Shown here piece by piece: positions 38,201 through 51,200 of a stretch of 64,000 nucleotides of DNA; position 1 is the stretch's first letter, and each line of letters opens with the position of its first letter. This DNA comes from Tyto alba. Its lineage: Eukaryota; Chordata; Aves; Strigiformes; Tytonidae. Made by a program: the position numbers and the translations under genes. The notes beneath the pieces are model-generated. The model was not told the DNA's origin and made no database searches. It saw nothing but the letters and a program-made list of their open reading frames with translations. The DNA is taken from NCBI RefSeq assembly GCF_018691265.1, contig NW_024881322.1, forward strand, positions 16,579,489 to 16,643,488. The letters are read 5' to 3'.

Positions 38201-38279
38201 TCAAGGAGCTCAGAGGAAGTGTATCTTCCACTCTTAAGTTACTGCATTTTAAATAAGCTGCTAGACATATGTAATTCAC
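35241..38279. other. AT-rich non-coding tract
   Basis: No gene or repeat recognised; short open frames only. Confidence 0.5.
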
Positions 38280-38304
38280 AAAAAAAAAAAAAAAAAAAAA
38301 AAAA
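38280..38304. repeat. Poly-A run of 25
   Basis: Twenty-five consecutive A. It could be a retroposon tail, but no element body was recognised upstream. Confidence 0.9.
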
Positions 38305-38390
38305 GTGTTTACTCTGTTGTATGTAAAATTTTTCTATTTAATAACCAAGGTAAAATATGCTAAACAGCATTCTCATTATTTCTACCAACT

Positions 38391-38394
38391 TTTC

Positions 38395-38425
<31 letters not shown>
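38391..38425. repeat. (TTTC)n / poly-T run
   Basis: TTTC units leading into about 18 T. It lies 90 bases from the poly-A run in complementary sense. A further T run is at about 38578-38592. Confidence 0.85.
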
Positions 38426-39508
38426 CCATGAGAAAGGGGTGATTTTCTATTCTATCTTATTTTAAATCACAGCAGAATTCCAAATTATATAATTTTTACA
38501 TACATTTTGACCATGATGTTGAAGTTTGACAGTTTGAGCTGCAAGCAATAGAACATCTGCCAAACAGAAATCTGTTTGTTTTTTTTTTTTTTAATACTCC
38601 ACAATGCAGAAAGCAATAACCACACTCTAGTTTAATTATACATTAGCACCGCAGTGTATGTGTAGAAATAAAATAATGAAGATGCAACTGATTTTATGTT
38701 TTAGCAGATTTACCACCAATTAAAGAAAACCTACTGAATGTTTATTTGTCCATTCTGTTATTTCCCACATAAGACTTACATCTTAATGCTTTAACAACAT
38801 GTAAAGAAAACAACATTTTTTTTTTGTCTAAAAAACCCACCATTTTATATAATTATACAACTTGATGTTGTAATTCTTAAGAGAAAAATAAACCTTTGTA
38901 GACTTTTTGTTCATGAATATCTTATATTATTTGAGACATAGCCTTTCCATCTGCAGTGCTGCAATAGACTTTGGTTTGCTTTTCTTAACTATTCTAGTAG
39001 CAAGCTGGCTTTTTGGGCCCTGTTTATTGTTAATAGAAGAGCATATAGCAATACAGCTCTCTGGAACTAAAAGGGGAATAAAAAGCCTGAAGACACTTGT
39101 TCTAGTTTGAAAGTTGAAATTCATATATAATTTTTAAACAGTTCTTGTAAAGTATGGTGGGTTTATAACCAAGTATTTTCTTCTTCACAAAACCCAAAGA
39201 TGGTTTTACCCAGCTCTGATGAATATCCATCAAACTGCCACTGTTTCCTTAACTGGGTCTCAGAAGGGACAGATTATTTTCTCCTTAGAAACATATCTAA
39301 CAACTTTCTCTAAAAGCAGTTCTGGTTCAAAATATCCTATGTTTATTTATAAAGTCCAAACCTAAAAGACGGTATATATGCTATGTTTTTATGCCTAGTA
39401 TCTACCCACATTTAAATACCACTCTTAACTGTGCCTTGCATTTCCTACACAGATGTTTCTCTTGTTCTCCTTGGTGACTTTTGGTAAAATTTAATTGTCT
39501 TTTTTTGA
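38426..39508. other. AT-rich non-coding tract
   Basis: Nothing recognised up to the LTR. Confidence 0.5.
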
Positions 39509-39670
39509 CAAGATGTTCTGGGTTGAGTGAGTGGTGGAGTTTTTTGGTGGCAGGGGAGGGGGCTATCGGGGTGGCCCCCTGTGAGAAGCTTCTTGAAGCT
39601 CCCCCAGCTCCAAGCCAGCTCCACTTCTGTTTGGGAAATTGAGCCAATCAGCTGCGCCTCTGCGATAACG

Positions 39671-39677
39671 TATTTAA
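39671..39677 (+). promoter_or_regulatory. TATA-like box of the LTR
   Basis: TATTTAA, followed within 20 bases by a CRE-like TGACGTG (39690-39696). The equivalent TATA-like sequence is kept in the sister LTR (complement of 22197-22203) and, as TTAAATA, at 26751-26757. Promoter role is inferred from position in the LTR. Confidence 0.5.
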
Positions 39678-40384
39678 GAAGGGACGTGGTGACGTGCAGT
39701 CAGACTTGTGAGGAGGAGTTGGGGCAGCTGCATGAACACCAAGGTCAGTGGGGGAACGGAGGAAGAAAGGACGGGGGAAGTGTGCCGGAGCACCTGTATC
39801 CTGTGGTGAGATGGCAGGGCGTCCCCCCCCTGCCACCCATGGAGATCTACGGTGGAGCAGACATTGATTTATAGCCTGTTGCTCCGGCTCGGCATAATCA
39901 AGGTGCTCTGACCAAAGAAGGCCGGGGTCTCATGGGAAAAGGCAGCCCCGCTGCTGTAATTCAGTGCTGGGAGGATTGCAGCATGTGGGGGAGTCCCACG
40001 CCGTAACAGCTCGGGAAGGGCTGCAGCCGTGGGAGGGAATCCAGTTGGAGAAAGTTGGTGTCCCACGATGGAGCAGTGTGGGGAACACTGCGGCCCGTGG
40101 GAGGAATTCATGTAGGAGAAAGTTTGTGGAGGACTGTCTCCTGTGAGAGGGGGACCACGACGGAGCAGGAGGAACAAGTTCCAGACACTCCCCTCACCGA
40201 AGATGAAGGAAGTGGCAGCGCTGACTGCACCCCCCATTCCCTGCCCCTGCGCCACTGGGGGAGGAGGTAGAGATATCGGGAGCAGAGCTGAGCCCGGGAA
40301 GAAGGGAGGGGTGGGGGGAAGGTGTTCTCAAGGTGTGGCAATGCTTCTCACTGTCCTACTCTGTTATGTGTTGTTAGTGTCTGT

Positions 40385-40390
40385 AATAAA
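40385..40390 (+). terminator. LTR poly-A signal AATAAA
   Basis: AATAAA is followed by a GT/T-rich stretch (40391-40411), the usual arrangement at an R/U5 border. The same signal is conserved in the copy at 21275-22360. Confidence 0.6.
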
Positions 40391-40581
40391 TGTATGTTCT
40401 TTTTTTCTTCTCCTGACGAGTCTGCCTTTTGCTCGGGATCATAAAGGGGAATTTTCTCCCCATCCCAGTCCTATCTCGAACCCCAGGCCTGGCTCTCTGT
40501 CCCTTCTCATTGCCGGAGGGGAAGGGAGAGAGCTGCTGCATTGTGGTTGGCTGCCAACCAGGCCCAAACCATGACACAAGA

Positions 40582-42874
40582 GTTTAACTGTGAAGTTCCC
40601 TAGCTGTGTAAATGCCCTTCCTCCCTGCCGGGAGAACACAGGCACGCACAGTCATCTAGCTTATCCTGGATGTTTTTCCACTTACCTCACATGTATGGTC
40701 TGAACTCACCTACAATGGACTGGAAATGGCTCTGATGCCTTGGACTCATCACAAGTCTTTCACACCCGACCTGCATGTGCATAGTGACCATTCAACTGTG
40801 ATTTCAAGATCTTGCTGCTGGGATGAGTTGCCACAGATCCAAAAGTCTTACAACCAATTAAATATAACTTTTCTGTACATATTAAGAGGCAGTAGGTGGG
40901 CAAAATAAGGTAGCCTTAGAGTTTCCCCCTCCTGCTCCTCAGATGATGATAACCTTCACCAAAATACTCTTATAAGTGTACACTTCAAAGAGAAAATAAA
41001 AGAATGGATTCTTTTCTTCCTTGCACTCCCACAAGCAAAGTGGAAAAGGGAACAAAAGAACGCTTTGTGTCTAAAAGTAGATAAGTCATTGCATAGAAAC
41101 ACCTGTCCAGGCAGCTGAGGAGTGTCCCCAAGAGACCAGTTTTCAAGGCACCATTTCCTAAAGGTAGATGGGAAAGGAAAGAAAAAATAATAAAAAGGAG
41201 TAGTTAAACATACAACAGGCGCTTGAATGTTATTATACAAAGTGCTAATAAAGGAAGACAAAGCAGGTGCTTTGATGAACAACAAGGGTAAGGGTGAGGC
41301 GAGGTTAACAAGAATCAGAGGCCTCTCATGTCCCAAAGGCTGAGGGAGCCTTACTGGGCCCAGAGGGGCACTCACTCTCTTCTGTGTCATCAGAGACACT
41401 TTCCAACAATGTGAGTGTGTGCTCTGAGCTTACGTTGTGTCAGGGCAGGACATTTTTTTGCTATGTTAAATTCTGTTTGTTTTCCTATACTTTCCCTAAA
41501 ACCATGGACTATGAAAAATTGGGGCTAGAGACAATCTACAGAAGGACATTTGTCTGTCTCTCAGTATACAGTTACACTGTATAACATAAATTATTCTCTG
41601 ATCAATCACATTTCTGGAAAATATAAGCTTATCTGTGCAATAAACTTGATTCCAGCTATTTTAATCATATTACTTTTCTCCTTCACCAAGAAAAGTATTG
41701 TTCAAAATTTTATCATAGTTTGTTGTGTTTTATATTAGTCCCACTAGGATATTTTGCAGTTCACACAGAGCAATTCTGCATACCCACACTGTGTCATACA
41801 GAGATTGGTTCTGTCACTTAACCAAACTGGCTTCATTGTCTTCGGTGGAGAGAATAGAATAAAGCTCATTTTATACATATATAAATATACATATACACAC
41901 GATATATATATATTTATTTTTTTAAACCCCAACTAGAGTTAGTTTTTTTCTGTTTGTTTATTTTTAAACTATAAAGAAGAGAGAAATCTGATATCACCTA
42001 CATTTTGTATCACAGTGAAAATGCTTGTTGGAGTATAAAAGTGTGTGGTAAGGGACATTAAAACATAATAGCACAGTAGGCCAACTTATACCAATTGCTT
42101 TGCAATGGTACTACTATTGTCATTCAAGTACGGTACTAAGTTAAAGGGCAATAAATAGTGTATTAGGTCTATTACTGCAGGCATTTTAGCTACAGTAATA
42201 TCTACCAGAATTACTTGTGTTGTTATTAAAATAGATGATATTTTGGTAACAGTGTGCAAAGCAGGAACATGAACATTTTCTTTCTGAATGAATCATTATT
42301 CCACATCTTCTACTCACTAGGATTTCAGATGAGTGGGCAAATAAATAACAAGTCAGAGAAAACTTTGTCTGCAGAACCAGAGACTAGGGATCACAGAAAC
42401 TCTGCAATAACCATCACAAAATGCAAACAAGCCCCAGGACACGGCTGCTGCAGCTGGAAGGCAGGTGGAAAAGAGGGAGGAGAAAAATGCTGAGGGAGAC
42501 AGAGAGAGAGAGAAAGAAATGGAAAAGTGAAACTCTAACACATTTTGTGAAAGAAATGGTGAATTTTATGATATGCTGAAGATCCTTTAATTCAGAGTGT
42601 CTGCTAGGAAATGCAAACTTTGATGATTGCATGGTAGCTATTGATGGTTTTGATAAGCGCATCAGATCAGTTTTAAAACATATGAGGGGGGATATATAGG
42701 AAGAGAGGGTCAAGCCTGCTTGCAGCTTCTGAGCAGGAAGAAGGGGATTCCTTATACAGTATGAAGTTGGTTGAACCTGGTACTGCTGCTTCTGTAAAAA
42801 TCTCTTGTTGTTTTTTAACAGTATTTGTGACCACAATGGCGTACAGATATTCTTTAACACTCTCCTTCCAAAAT
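40582..42874. other. Non-coding tract with AT-rich and GA repeats
   Basis: Holds an AT-rich TATA/TACA stretch (about 41870-41924) and a (GA)n patch (42497-42519). A possible 55-nt minus-strand exon lies at 41103-41157 (see findings). No recognised gene. Confidence 0.45.
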
Positions 42875-42879
42875 CAGTG

Positions 42880-43893
42880 TGGTGGTGTGAGCCCAGAGGG
42901 CAACTGAGCACCGTGCAGCTGCTCACACCCTCTTTCCCCCCCAACCCTCAGAAGGAGAAAATAAAGTAAAAGGCTCAGGAATCAAGATAGGACAGGGAGG
43001 GATGACTCACCCATTATGGTCATGAACAAAAGATAAACTCAATAGGGGAAAAAACAAAGAACATAAATTTAATTCAGACGCTAACAACATCAACATGTAA
43101 CAGACAGAGTAGGACAGTGAGAAGCATTACCACATCTTGAAAACACCTTCCTCCACACCTCCCTTCTTCCTGAGCTCAGCTTTATTCCTGATTTCTCTCC
43201 TTCCTCCAGCAGTGCAGAGGACAGGGGGAGTAGGGGGTGCAATCAGTCCATCACCTGTTGTCTCTACCTCTCCTTCCTCCTCAGTGGGAGGACTCTTCAC
43301 ACTCTTCCCCTGCTCCAGCGTGGGGTCCCTCTCACACTCTCACAGGAAACAATCCTTCATGAGCTTTTTCTGACATGACTTTCCCACAGGCTGCAGCTCT
43401 TCTTGGACTGCTTCTGTGTGGGTCCCTCCTGTGTGCTGCAATCCTCCCAGCACCAAACTATAACAACGGGGGATTCTTCCCACAGGATCCAGGCCTTCTC
43501 TTGGTGTAAACACCTGTTCCCATGTGGGATCCTCTACAGACTTCAGATTGGTCTCTGCTCCACCAGTGACCCCCATGGGTGGCAGGGGGGGCCACCCTGC
43601 TGTCTCACCACTGGATACAGGGGGGTCTCTGCTCTGGCACACCTCCCCCATGTCCTTGTCCTTCCTTCCACTGACCTGGGTGTTTGTCCTTCTCACAACT
43701 CTCCACCCCATCCCAGATCCCCCTTCTTAAATGTGTTATGGCAGAGGCACAGCCACCGTCACTAATTGGCTCAGCCTCGGCCAGAGGTGGGTCCAACTTG
43801 GAGGTGGGGAACTTTGAGAAGCTTCTCACAGGGGCCACTGGAGTACCGCCTTCCCACTCTATCAAAACCCTCACCACACACACAAACCCAGCA
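42880..43893 (-). mobile_element. Older solo LTR, ERVL-like, ~1014 bp, minus orientation
   Basis: The closest relative in the window is the LTR at 25911-26918: both share 'gtgagcccagagggcaact'-type starts, an 'acacacaaacccagc' end and colinear internal blocks. Possible 5-bp duplication with one mismatch: CAGTG (42875-42879) and CAGTC (43894-43898). Divergence from the two young copies shows a separate, older subfamily. No internal retroviral genes; open frames of up to 123 codons have no viral motif. Confidence 0.8.
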
Positions 43894-43898
43894 CAGTC

Positions 43899-46168
43899 AA
43901 TAAAATAAACAAACACAAAGGCTAGATCCTAGCTTTTGGGCTTGCCAGCATCACAAGTGCAGCAGAGAAAAAGCTTCTATTAGTGAAGGAGGCCCAAAGT
44001 TTCAGTCAGCTGAACTTAAATATTTTTTTGTTAATAACCTGTGGCTAAAATATTATACATGGATCACTACTTAGATTTTCATTTGTCTATCTGCAAAAGA
44101 CTGATGAGAGTTGTCATCTGTAAGGAAGAAAAATTGTCCTGATTCCGGATAAGTGTATAGCAAATCTTGAGATTTCCTGAGAAATGTATCATTTTCATAC
44201 CATTTAAGGTCATATATTTAATCCAAGAATATGCTAGAATCTCAAGCTGCAGAATAAGGAAAAGAATTGATAATTTGCTCAATGACCTAGAACAACTGGT
44301 CAAGAAGCACTGGAAATTGCATATTTGATTTTTTAAAAATAAAAAATGGCAATACATAATAGTCAAGAAATATTTTTAAAAAATACTAAGACCTACCTTG
44401 CATTTAGAAAAGCAACTTTTAGACTGAGACCAAACTACAGCTAACATAAATTTTTCAACAAAATAAAAGCACGGCTACCTTATCTGTGCAGAAACCTCAA
44501 AATTTACTGTCTCTCCTACCCAGACATTTGTCATCAGAGACATCCCTCATTCTGCATCTCCACATTGTCATCATCCCTGGGGAACCTATGAACCAAGAAG
44601 GCAGGGCCCTGTGGTGTCTCTTCCTTGTGGTGGGGCATGATTTGTCACCACCATTTGACAAGCCTGCAGATGATTATCAGAAATAGGAAGGTAAACCTGG
44701 GGAATAAAATCCCCAGCAGACAAGCAGAGATTGGTACCCTAAACTGGAAGGTGATTAGCACTCAGCACAGCTGTGCAAGGGCAAAGAGGTTGTTTCAGCA
44801 ACACTGATAAGGCAACAGCTGGTACTACAGAACAACACGTGGAGCTGGCTAATGCTCTTGGTCCACAAGAGAGGTGGGTGCCTCAAAACTGCTTTTTGTT
44901 CATCATCAGCATAAACACTCACCTCTGAATTTGCAGTCAAGTAGAAATTCTGGAGGGAGTAAACAGTTGAAAGCAACAAGCACTTTCAACAGTCAAATGA
45001 CTTCATTGAAGTGTTTTGTGAGTATAGACTATTTTTTTGGGGTCTTCACAAATCATCCTATGATTCAAAAAGCAAAAGGAGCATCCCACCCTTCTTGACT
45101 TGAACAATATTTCTGTTCTGTGTTTTATTCTCACAGTAAACACCTGCTTAATCCAATCAGCCCAGGCTGATTAAATCCACTTCTTTAGGGCAACAATTTT
45201 AACAAATCTAAAAATAACCTTCACCTGACACTTACAGGCACAGTAGTGTGTCTTAAGATATTCTGTTTTCAAGGAAATTATTTGACATCAGATTAATCTG
45301 TTACTAACCCATAACTGTTTGCGATGTAGAAACGCACATGCTTAACCAGTTATGTCTCTAATATAGATATATGGAAAGTACAAAATTTTTGAAATTAAAT
45401 TTATAACTCTTAATAGTAGTCTAACAAGCTATAATATGTGAGCTGGCCCCATTAGAAAGTGACTGGGAAAAGGTGAGGGGAAAAACTCAAAAATAAACAA
45501 GCAACAAGAGTAAAATTCTCAATATCTGCAAATATTTGGTCCTTATATATGATGTTAGGGACACCTGTTTTCTCTTAAGCATTGGGAAACAGCATTTATC
45601 AGCCACTTGTGGGTATTTGCTTGCTGTTATGAAATGGTTCTTTATTAGTCCAAGTATTAGAAACTGTAACCAACACAGTTATGACAGAGCCTGCAATCTT
45701 GCTTTGTCTGCTCTCTTCAAACTGAGATCCTAAAAAGCCCCTGACCTTAACAGGTCATGAGCAGAAAGCTCAGGTGCTCAACTCATGCCACAGAACAAGC
45801 AGCAAGGGGAAATAACAGGCTCTTAACATCTCCTACAGAAGGGAGAACAAACTTCAGGGGTGTTTTTTTAGTGCTCTGAGGTTCAGTCACCGGAGGTTTC
45901 TTGACCAAAGCATAAGAGTACAGCAAAAGGTAGCTAACAAAATACTACAAAATACTTTCAGCAGTGGCTTTTCAGATTAGGTTTTTAATGAGATGTGTAG
46001 ATGGCAACTCATTCATCTCTTGTCAGAATGAAGCGACTTCAATTGTTGCTAATTGCTTCCAGCAGTGATGTCTAGCACAATATACAAAAGCACAGAAAAT
46101 CTGGGTTTTTAAAGAAAAGGAATTATTTCCCTGCTTAAAATGAAAGGAGGTGTAAAGGCATATATAAC
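43899..46168. other. AT-rich non-coding tract
   Basis: No gene or named repeat recognised. Confidence 0.5.
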
Positions 46169-46193
46169 TTTTTTTTTTTTATTAAAAAAAAAA
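46169..46193. repeat. T12-ATT-A10 palindromic run
   Basis: A T run followed three bases later by an A run, forming a simple hairpin-capable palindrome. Confidence 0.85.
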
Positions 46194-48005
46194 CAATTAA
46201 ACCCAACAAATAATAGCCACCAGGGGAAAGGATTATCTGCTTATCTTGAGATTTTTGTTATTACTGCTTATAATAAAAGACCACATCCTGAAACATTTGT
46301 TCACTCTTTTTATATCCTCACTCAGACAAAGCTGGCATTTAACACTAATGATCTGAAAGGTCCTGTTGCTTTCATAGTGAATATTTCCCTTTTATAACTC
46401 CTTTCTTGTGCTTGTAATAAATCACAAAGTTAGTATTTTTGCCTATCTACTTTCATAACTATAGATATTAAAAGACAGGGAGAGTGGAGCTATACAATTG
46501 ATTTGTGTAGGGCAATCACAAAGGCCACCATTTGTTGCTAATGGGAATGGGTAAATAATTACTTGACATAATTGGCAATTATTCACAATTCAAAGGGACA
46601 GGACTGAAATCAAGTGGAAGGGACAGGTCTCTATGGGAGTGTCTGCAACTAAATGGATTGTTTATAGGACACTTCAAATTATCATAATGTCACAACATTT
46701 TATTTTTTTTTAAACTGGAGAATACAGTTGCTTAGAGATCATCATCACTTTATGATAATGCATCATTTTGTGATGAAAGTATGCTTTAGAAAAATGACAT
46801 TTTGATTGAGCCATTCAGTCTTAGGTATCTGACTGTTTAAATACCTTTTCAAAAAATACAACACTTCATAAGAGAACAAAACTTTTTTGATTCATTGAAA
46901 TGAAACTGGTTAAGAAGTGCCTTTTTTTGTTCAAAATGACTGGAATTCTGAACAAATATTACATTTTTCTGCCAGTACTCATTATAACAGAACAGCAACC
47001 ACACACATCACCTGACTGATTTGAACAGAAGACATTAACACCTTCTAAAGTCAGGTTGGTCACTGTTATTCAGACTCTACCATGCTTACTGCTTAAGGAC
47101 AAAGTAGAATTTGTCCTTAAAAACAGGAATTTTCTTTCTGCAAGTACATGAATGTGATTTTACTTGACAAAATGAAAGTCAATTTGCTGCAATACTGATG
47201 AGTTTGCATTTAACTATTTTCCTTGTAAAGTTCTTCATGATGATGTATTAATTTCTTAAAAATGTGAAGATAGAAGACAAATGGGACTACTTTTAGGCAA
47301 CTTTAAACAGTTAGTTCTAAGCCCCATGAATAATTTCTCATATGCTAGCTTATAAATTGCCCTTTTTATTACAAATGAACAGCATTCTTCTCTGTACTTA
47401 CAATTTCTTTAGGATAGGAAGCCAGACCTCAAAAGAGACTCTAGACAGTTTTATTTTTTTAAAATAAATACCATATTGTTGAGAACTATTAAATAGCTAA
47501 CAGGAGACAAGTTTGTTTTTACAGCCATATGAATGCAGAGCACTGATTTACAGGTGTCATCTACTGTACTCTATCTTTCAAATCACCTTTGTCACTTCCT
47601 TTAAATTTGCACTACAAATTCATACTATTACCCACTTTGCTGAAGGAGTTAGCCAATATGGCCTGGCAAAGTTGTTCCTGTTAAGATGAAAAATAGATTA
47701 TAGAAGTCAGGTATATCATTTGGTGTAATCTTGTTTATTTACAGAAAATACGCACAAAGTGAAGGTTCTTTGAGCAGAGTAGGAAAAACAAACAGCAGGT
47801 AGTTCAACAACTCAGATAAACTTTTATCTGCTGCTCAGGCAAGCTCCATGGTTTGAGGAGATTCTTTGGCCATGTCCCCTTAAGATGGTTCTCCTGTTTC
47901 CTTTCTTGATGTCCCCTGCCTCCAGAATCACCACCATTCAAAATGTCCTAGGTCTGCAAAGCTGCTGGCTCATTGCAGTTTAGCTTTGAGAGAGGCAGCT
48001 GCTAC
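46194..48005. other. AT-rich non-coding tract
   Basis: No gene or repeat recognised. The stretch around 46490-46620 is rich in homeodomain-like ATTA/AATT cores (see findings). Confidence 0.45.
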
Positions 48006-48255
48006 TCATAGAACCATGGTTTGAGTTGGAAGGGACCTTAAATATCATCCAGTCCCAACCACCTGCCAGGGACAGGGCCCCCTTCCCCCAGCCCAGGGTG
48101 CTCCCAGCCCTGTCCAACCTGGCCTTGAACCCTTCCAGGGAGGGGGCAGCCACAGCTTCTCTAGGAAACATGTTCAGGTACCTCAGAACCCTCACAGTAA
48201 AGAATTTCTTCCTTAAATTTCTTAATTTCTCTCTTAAATTCCTCAATTTATTGTT
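48006..48255 (-). mobile_element. CR1 LINE 3'-end fragment, minus strand
   Basis: Begins with a decayed terminal motif (catagaaccatgg), then the very typical blocks 'gttggaagggacctta', 'gcccagggtgctcccagccc' and 'aacctggccttgaac', and 'cagtaaagaatttcttcctt' near 48197. The distal 40 bases are diverged. It is 5'-truncated, with no coding sequence left. Confidence 0.88.
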
Positions 48256-51200
48256 CACTCATTTATTTTTAGGAATTTTTCAAAATCAAGAACACATTGT
48301 CTTCCTTTTTGCTGGCTTGTAGTGCAGAGGGGATGCCATTTTAAACCTCTGCTAATATTCATGTAGCAGTGTTTCTACTGTGGTGGGGCCTGGCTCTGCT
48401 CTGCAGTTCCCTTCACAGTCTGTTCTCCCGTTTTATTTGTAGTTCCTAGTTCAAAAATTACTTGAAATGAACTACTGTGATAGACATTTGCTCTATGTGG
48501 TCTTTATTCTAACTGATTAACATTACTTCATAGGAAGTATTAACTACAGCAGCCTCCCTATAAAAAAAATAATTCCTTACAGGAGCAGAAAACAAAACTT
48601 GAGAGGGTGGTCAAAAAAACCCAAACCAAAAAAAACACTAAACAAAATAAAAAGCCCAACATCCTAACCCAAAATGCCTACACAACTTCTATTAATTCAC
48701 AGTGTTGATTTGATGCACCAAAGGCATAAAATATGGCTAAAAGAAATTTGGAGATGAAGGTTCGGTGGAAGGCCAATAAACTGAGAAGAAAAGATGAAGT
48801 AAGCAGACAGGAAGTGTGGAATTTAATCAAATCAGAGCTGCAGAAAACAGAGCTTTAGGGCAAAGGTGGTCAGAAAGCAAGACTACATGGACAAGGATCC
48901 AGAACAAGTAACAAGATAATTTAAAAAAAATAAAAACCTGAAAAACTAAATCGTCTAGTGATGAAGTGATGAAAGAAGAAATAGGGTAGCAGTAGGGGTT
49001 GATAAGGGAATGAAAACTTCTGAAGGCAATGGAAGAGATGAGCATGAACTAGAAGACTAAATAAGAAGTGAATTGTAAGAGCAGAAAAGGAATAAAAGCT
49101 CTGGGTAACAAAAGCACAAAACTTGTTGATGAAGTGAGAGGGGTGAGTATTGGTGACTATTGATGTAAGTGAGCTTATGAAACCAGGTAGGGACAAAACA
49201 TTGAAAGGTACACAGGAAAGCAAAAGCAACACAGACAAGAGTAAACAAAATGATAAAAGAAATGAATGGATTTGATGTGTTGTGGGATGTGAGAGTCCCT
49301 CAGCTTATCTCTAGACTGAAAGATGATACACTTGTTTGCTGTGAGAAGCAAGGGCACAACATGGTTCCTACTGTAGTCTTTTGTGGGAAAAAAAAAATAA
49401 AAACAACAAACTAAGAAACCCTGCATGACTTTTTGTAAATGGTACTTGCCTGCCTGGTGTCTGCAGCGGTTCCACTAGGACTTACAGTAAATATATAAAA
49501 AGTTATCAAAAAAAAGGGACTTGAAATGATCAGTACTGTTTAGAATAACTTTCCTTTCCATACTGGACAGATTGTCTCAGCCTTTCTTGTTATTTTATTA
49601 TTTTACATAGTCTAGTGCAGTGTTATTACTGCTTTACATGATCAAGGATTTAAGCAATCAGAGAAAAGCATCCAGTTATAACTCAAAGAAGCATTTACAC
49701 AACTGAAAGCCTGAAACCTTCTGCAAGTTGTTCAGAGTCAGTTTAGGTATCATTCTGAATATGTAAGCATCAGTTTGCACATGAAACATGCCCTATATAG
49801 GCACTGAGGCTCTCACACAGCGGCCAGTCTGTAAAACCTGGGACTTGAGTTTGGTTTTCTAGAAATGTATTTTGCAACTCAAAGAGAAATAAACATTCAT
49901 GTAGTAAGAATAAAATGATTGTCATTTAAAAAAAATGTTATTTGTATAAAAAACATTTTTGTCTTTTAAAACAAGAGATGAAGATATCCAGTTACTGGTG
50001 AAATTACATCCTCTGACTCTTGGCAAATTACAGAAAGCACTTTCTTACCCATAGACTGATCACAAGTCTGATGGAACCAAAATGAAACAAAAATAAACCA
50101 AAAAAGAAACTGTCCTTACCAGAACCAATTCCAGTTGATGAATGACTAAACATGAGGAGATGTCTCAGCTGGAGAGAGCAAGTTAAATTAAGGAAGAGAA
50201 GCACAGGTGCTTTTTAGTAGGAGAGAAAATTCTTCAGGTATGTAGCCCAAAGATGGTATTAAATTTTGTTTCCAAAAAAAGCACATTCCCAGACTGTGAA
50301 TGGCTCTTAGGTGTAGTGAGACACCCAGAGGAAATAAAAATGTTTTGGTTTAAAGTCTTTTCCTGAAGAGAGGCGTTTACCCTTAGCAATTAAGAATCAG
50401 CAGTAGACAACTATTCATGTAATATCTTTGGGTGGTTTTATAACACACCCTGGAGAAAGGCTTTGATATATCAAAATATAGAGATGTACAGTAATAGTAG
50501 TATGGCATCACTATTATTGCAACTGTAGAATAAAAGCTATAAAAATCTTTCCCTTTCCATTTTTGGTTCATATAGCTAGATATATTATTTTGCAGTTATT
50601 CATGTTGGCAAACTAAAGGGAAGATTTCTTCCTCAGAAAGCTGTGGGACAAAGTGGGCTGTGCTTTAGGTGAGACTGGATGAGACCTCACCTGAAGTCTG
50701 AGTCAGAGGAACATGGACTAGGCTCTGCAGACTTCAATTGTTGAAACAGTCTGCCAAAGAGGAAAAATGGACCTAACACAATGTAAGAGCAGTAAAAATT
50801 TTCTTACATGACTTGACTCTGAAAGCACTCAAGGGAGAAGAAAACAGATGAATGATGCAAGTGAGATGTGAGACACACTTCTGTCCCATTTTTCCTGCTT
50901 TGTACCAGCAAATGCAAAAAGTGACAGCACTCTGCTGGAAACCAGTTCTAGCATTTCTATGATTAGTTTTTAATGATCTTAGGCCTTAATTTGCATAGAA
51001 AAATTATGCTGGTTTATTTAAACTAAAATAATAGAACAGCTACAGACTCATAACTTTCACTCACTGAGCCAACGCTTTGTGTAGTTAAGGAAAGTTTCTT
51101 CCCCCTGCTGTGAGGAATAGCCCTGCAGAGAGGGTCTGCAGGCAGAGCATGTGCCTGCCTTGTCACTCTTACTACATTTTCCTGCAAAATCATACAAATT

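Larger units (their letters stand above)
39514..40576 (+). mobile_element. Young solo LTR, avian ERVL-like, 1063 bp, plus orientation
   Basis: Flanked by an exact 5-bp duplication, CAAGA (39509-39513 and 40577-40581). It starts TGTTCTGGGTTGAG and ends CCAAACCATGACA, with TG...CA termini. A TATA-like box and a poly-A signal follow in U3-R-U5 order, implying a long R region of roughly 0.7 kb. It is nearly identical to the minus-strand copy at 21275-22360. There is no gag, pol or env sequence attached, so it formed by recombination between two LTRs of a former provirus. A 143-codon open frame inside it has no viral motif and is not a gene. Confidence 0.9.

Noticed and set aside
40143..40574. 143-codon plus-strand open frame, with a similar frame in the copy at 21.4-21.8 kb
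   Set aside because: Shared only because the two LTRs are nearly identical DNA; no gag, pol or env motif.
40956..41399. 147-codon minus-strand open frame
   Set aside because: No domain; only a short exon-like piece inside it was kept as a weak finding.
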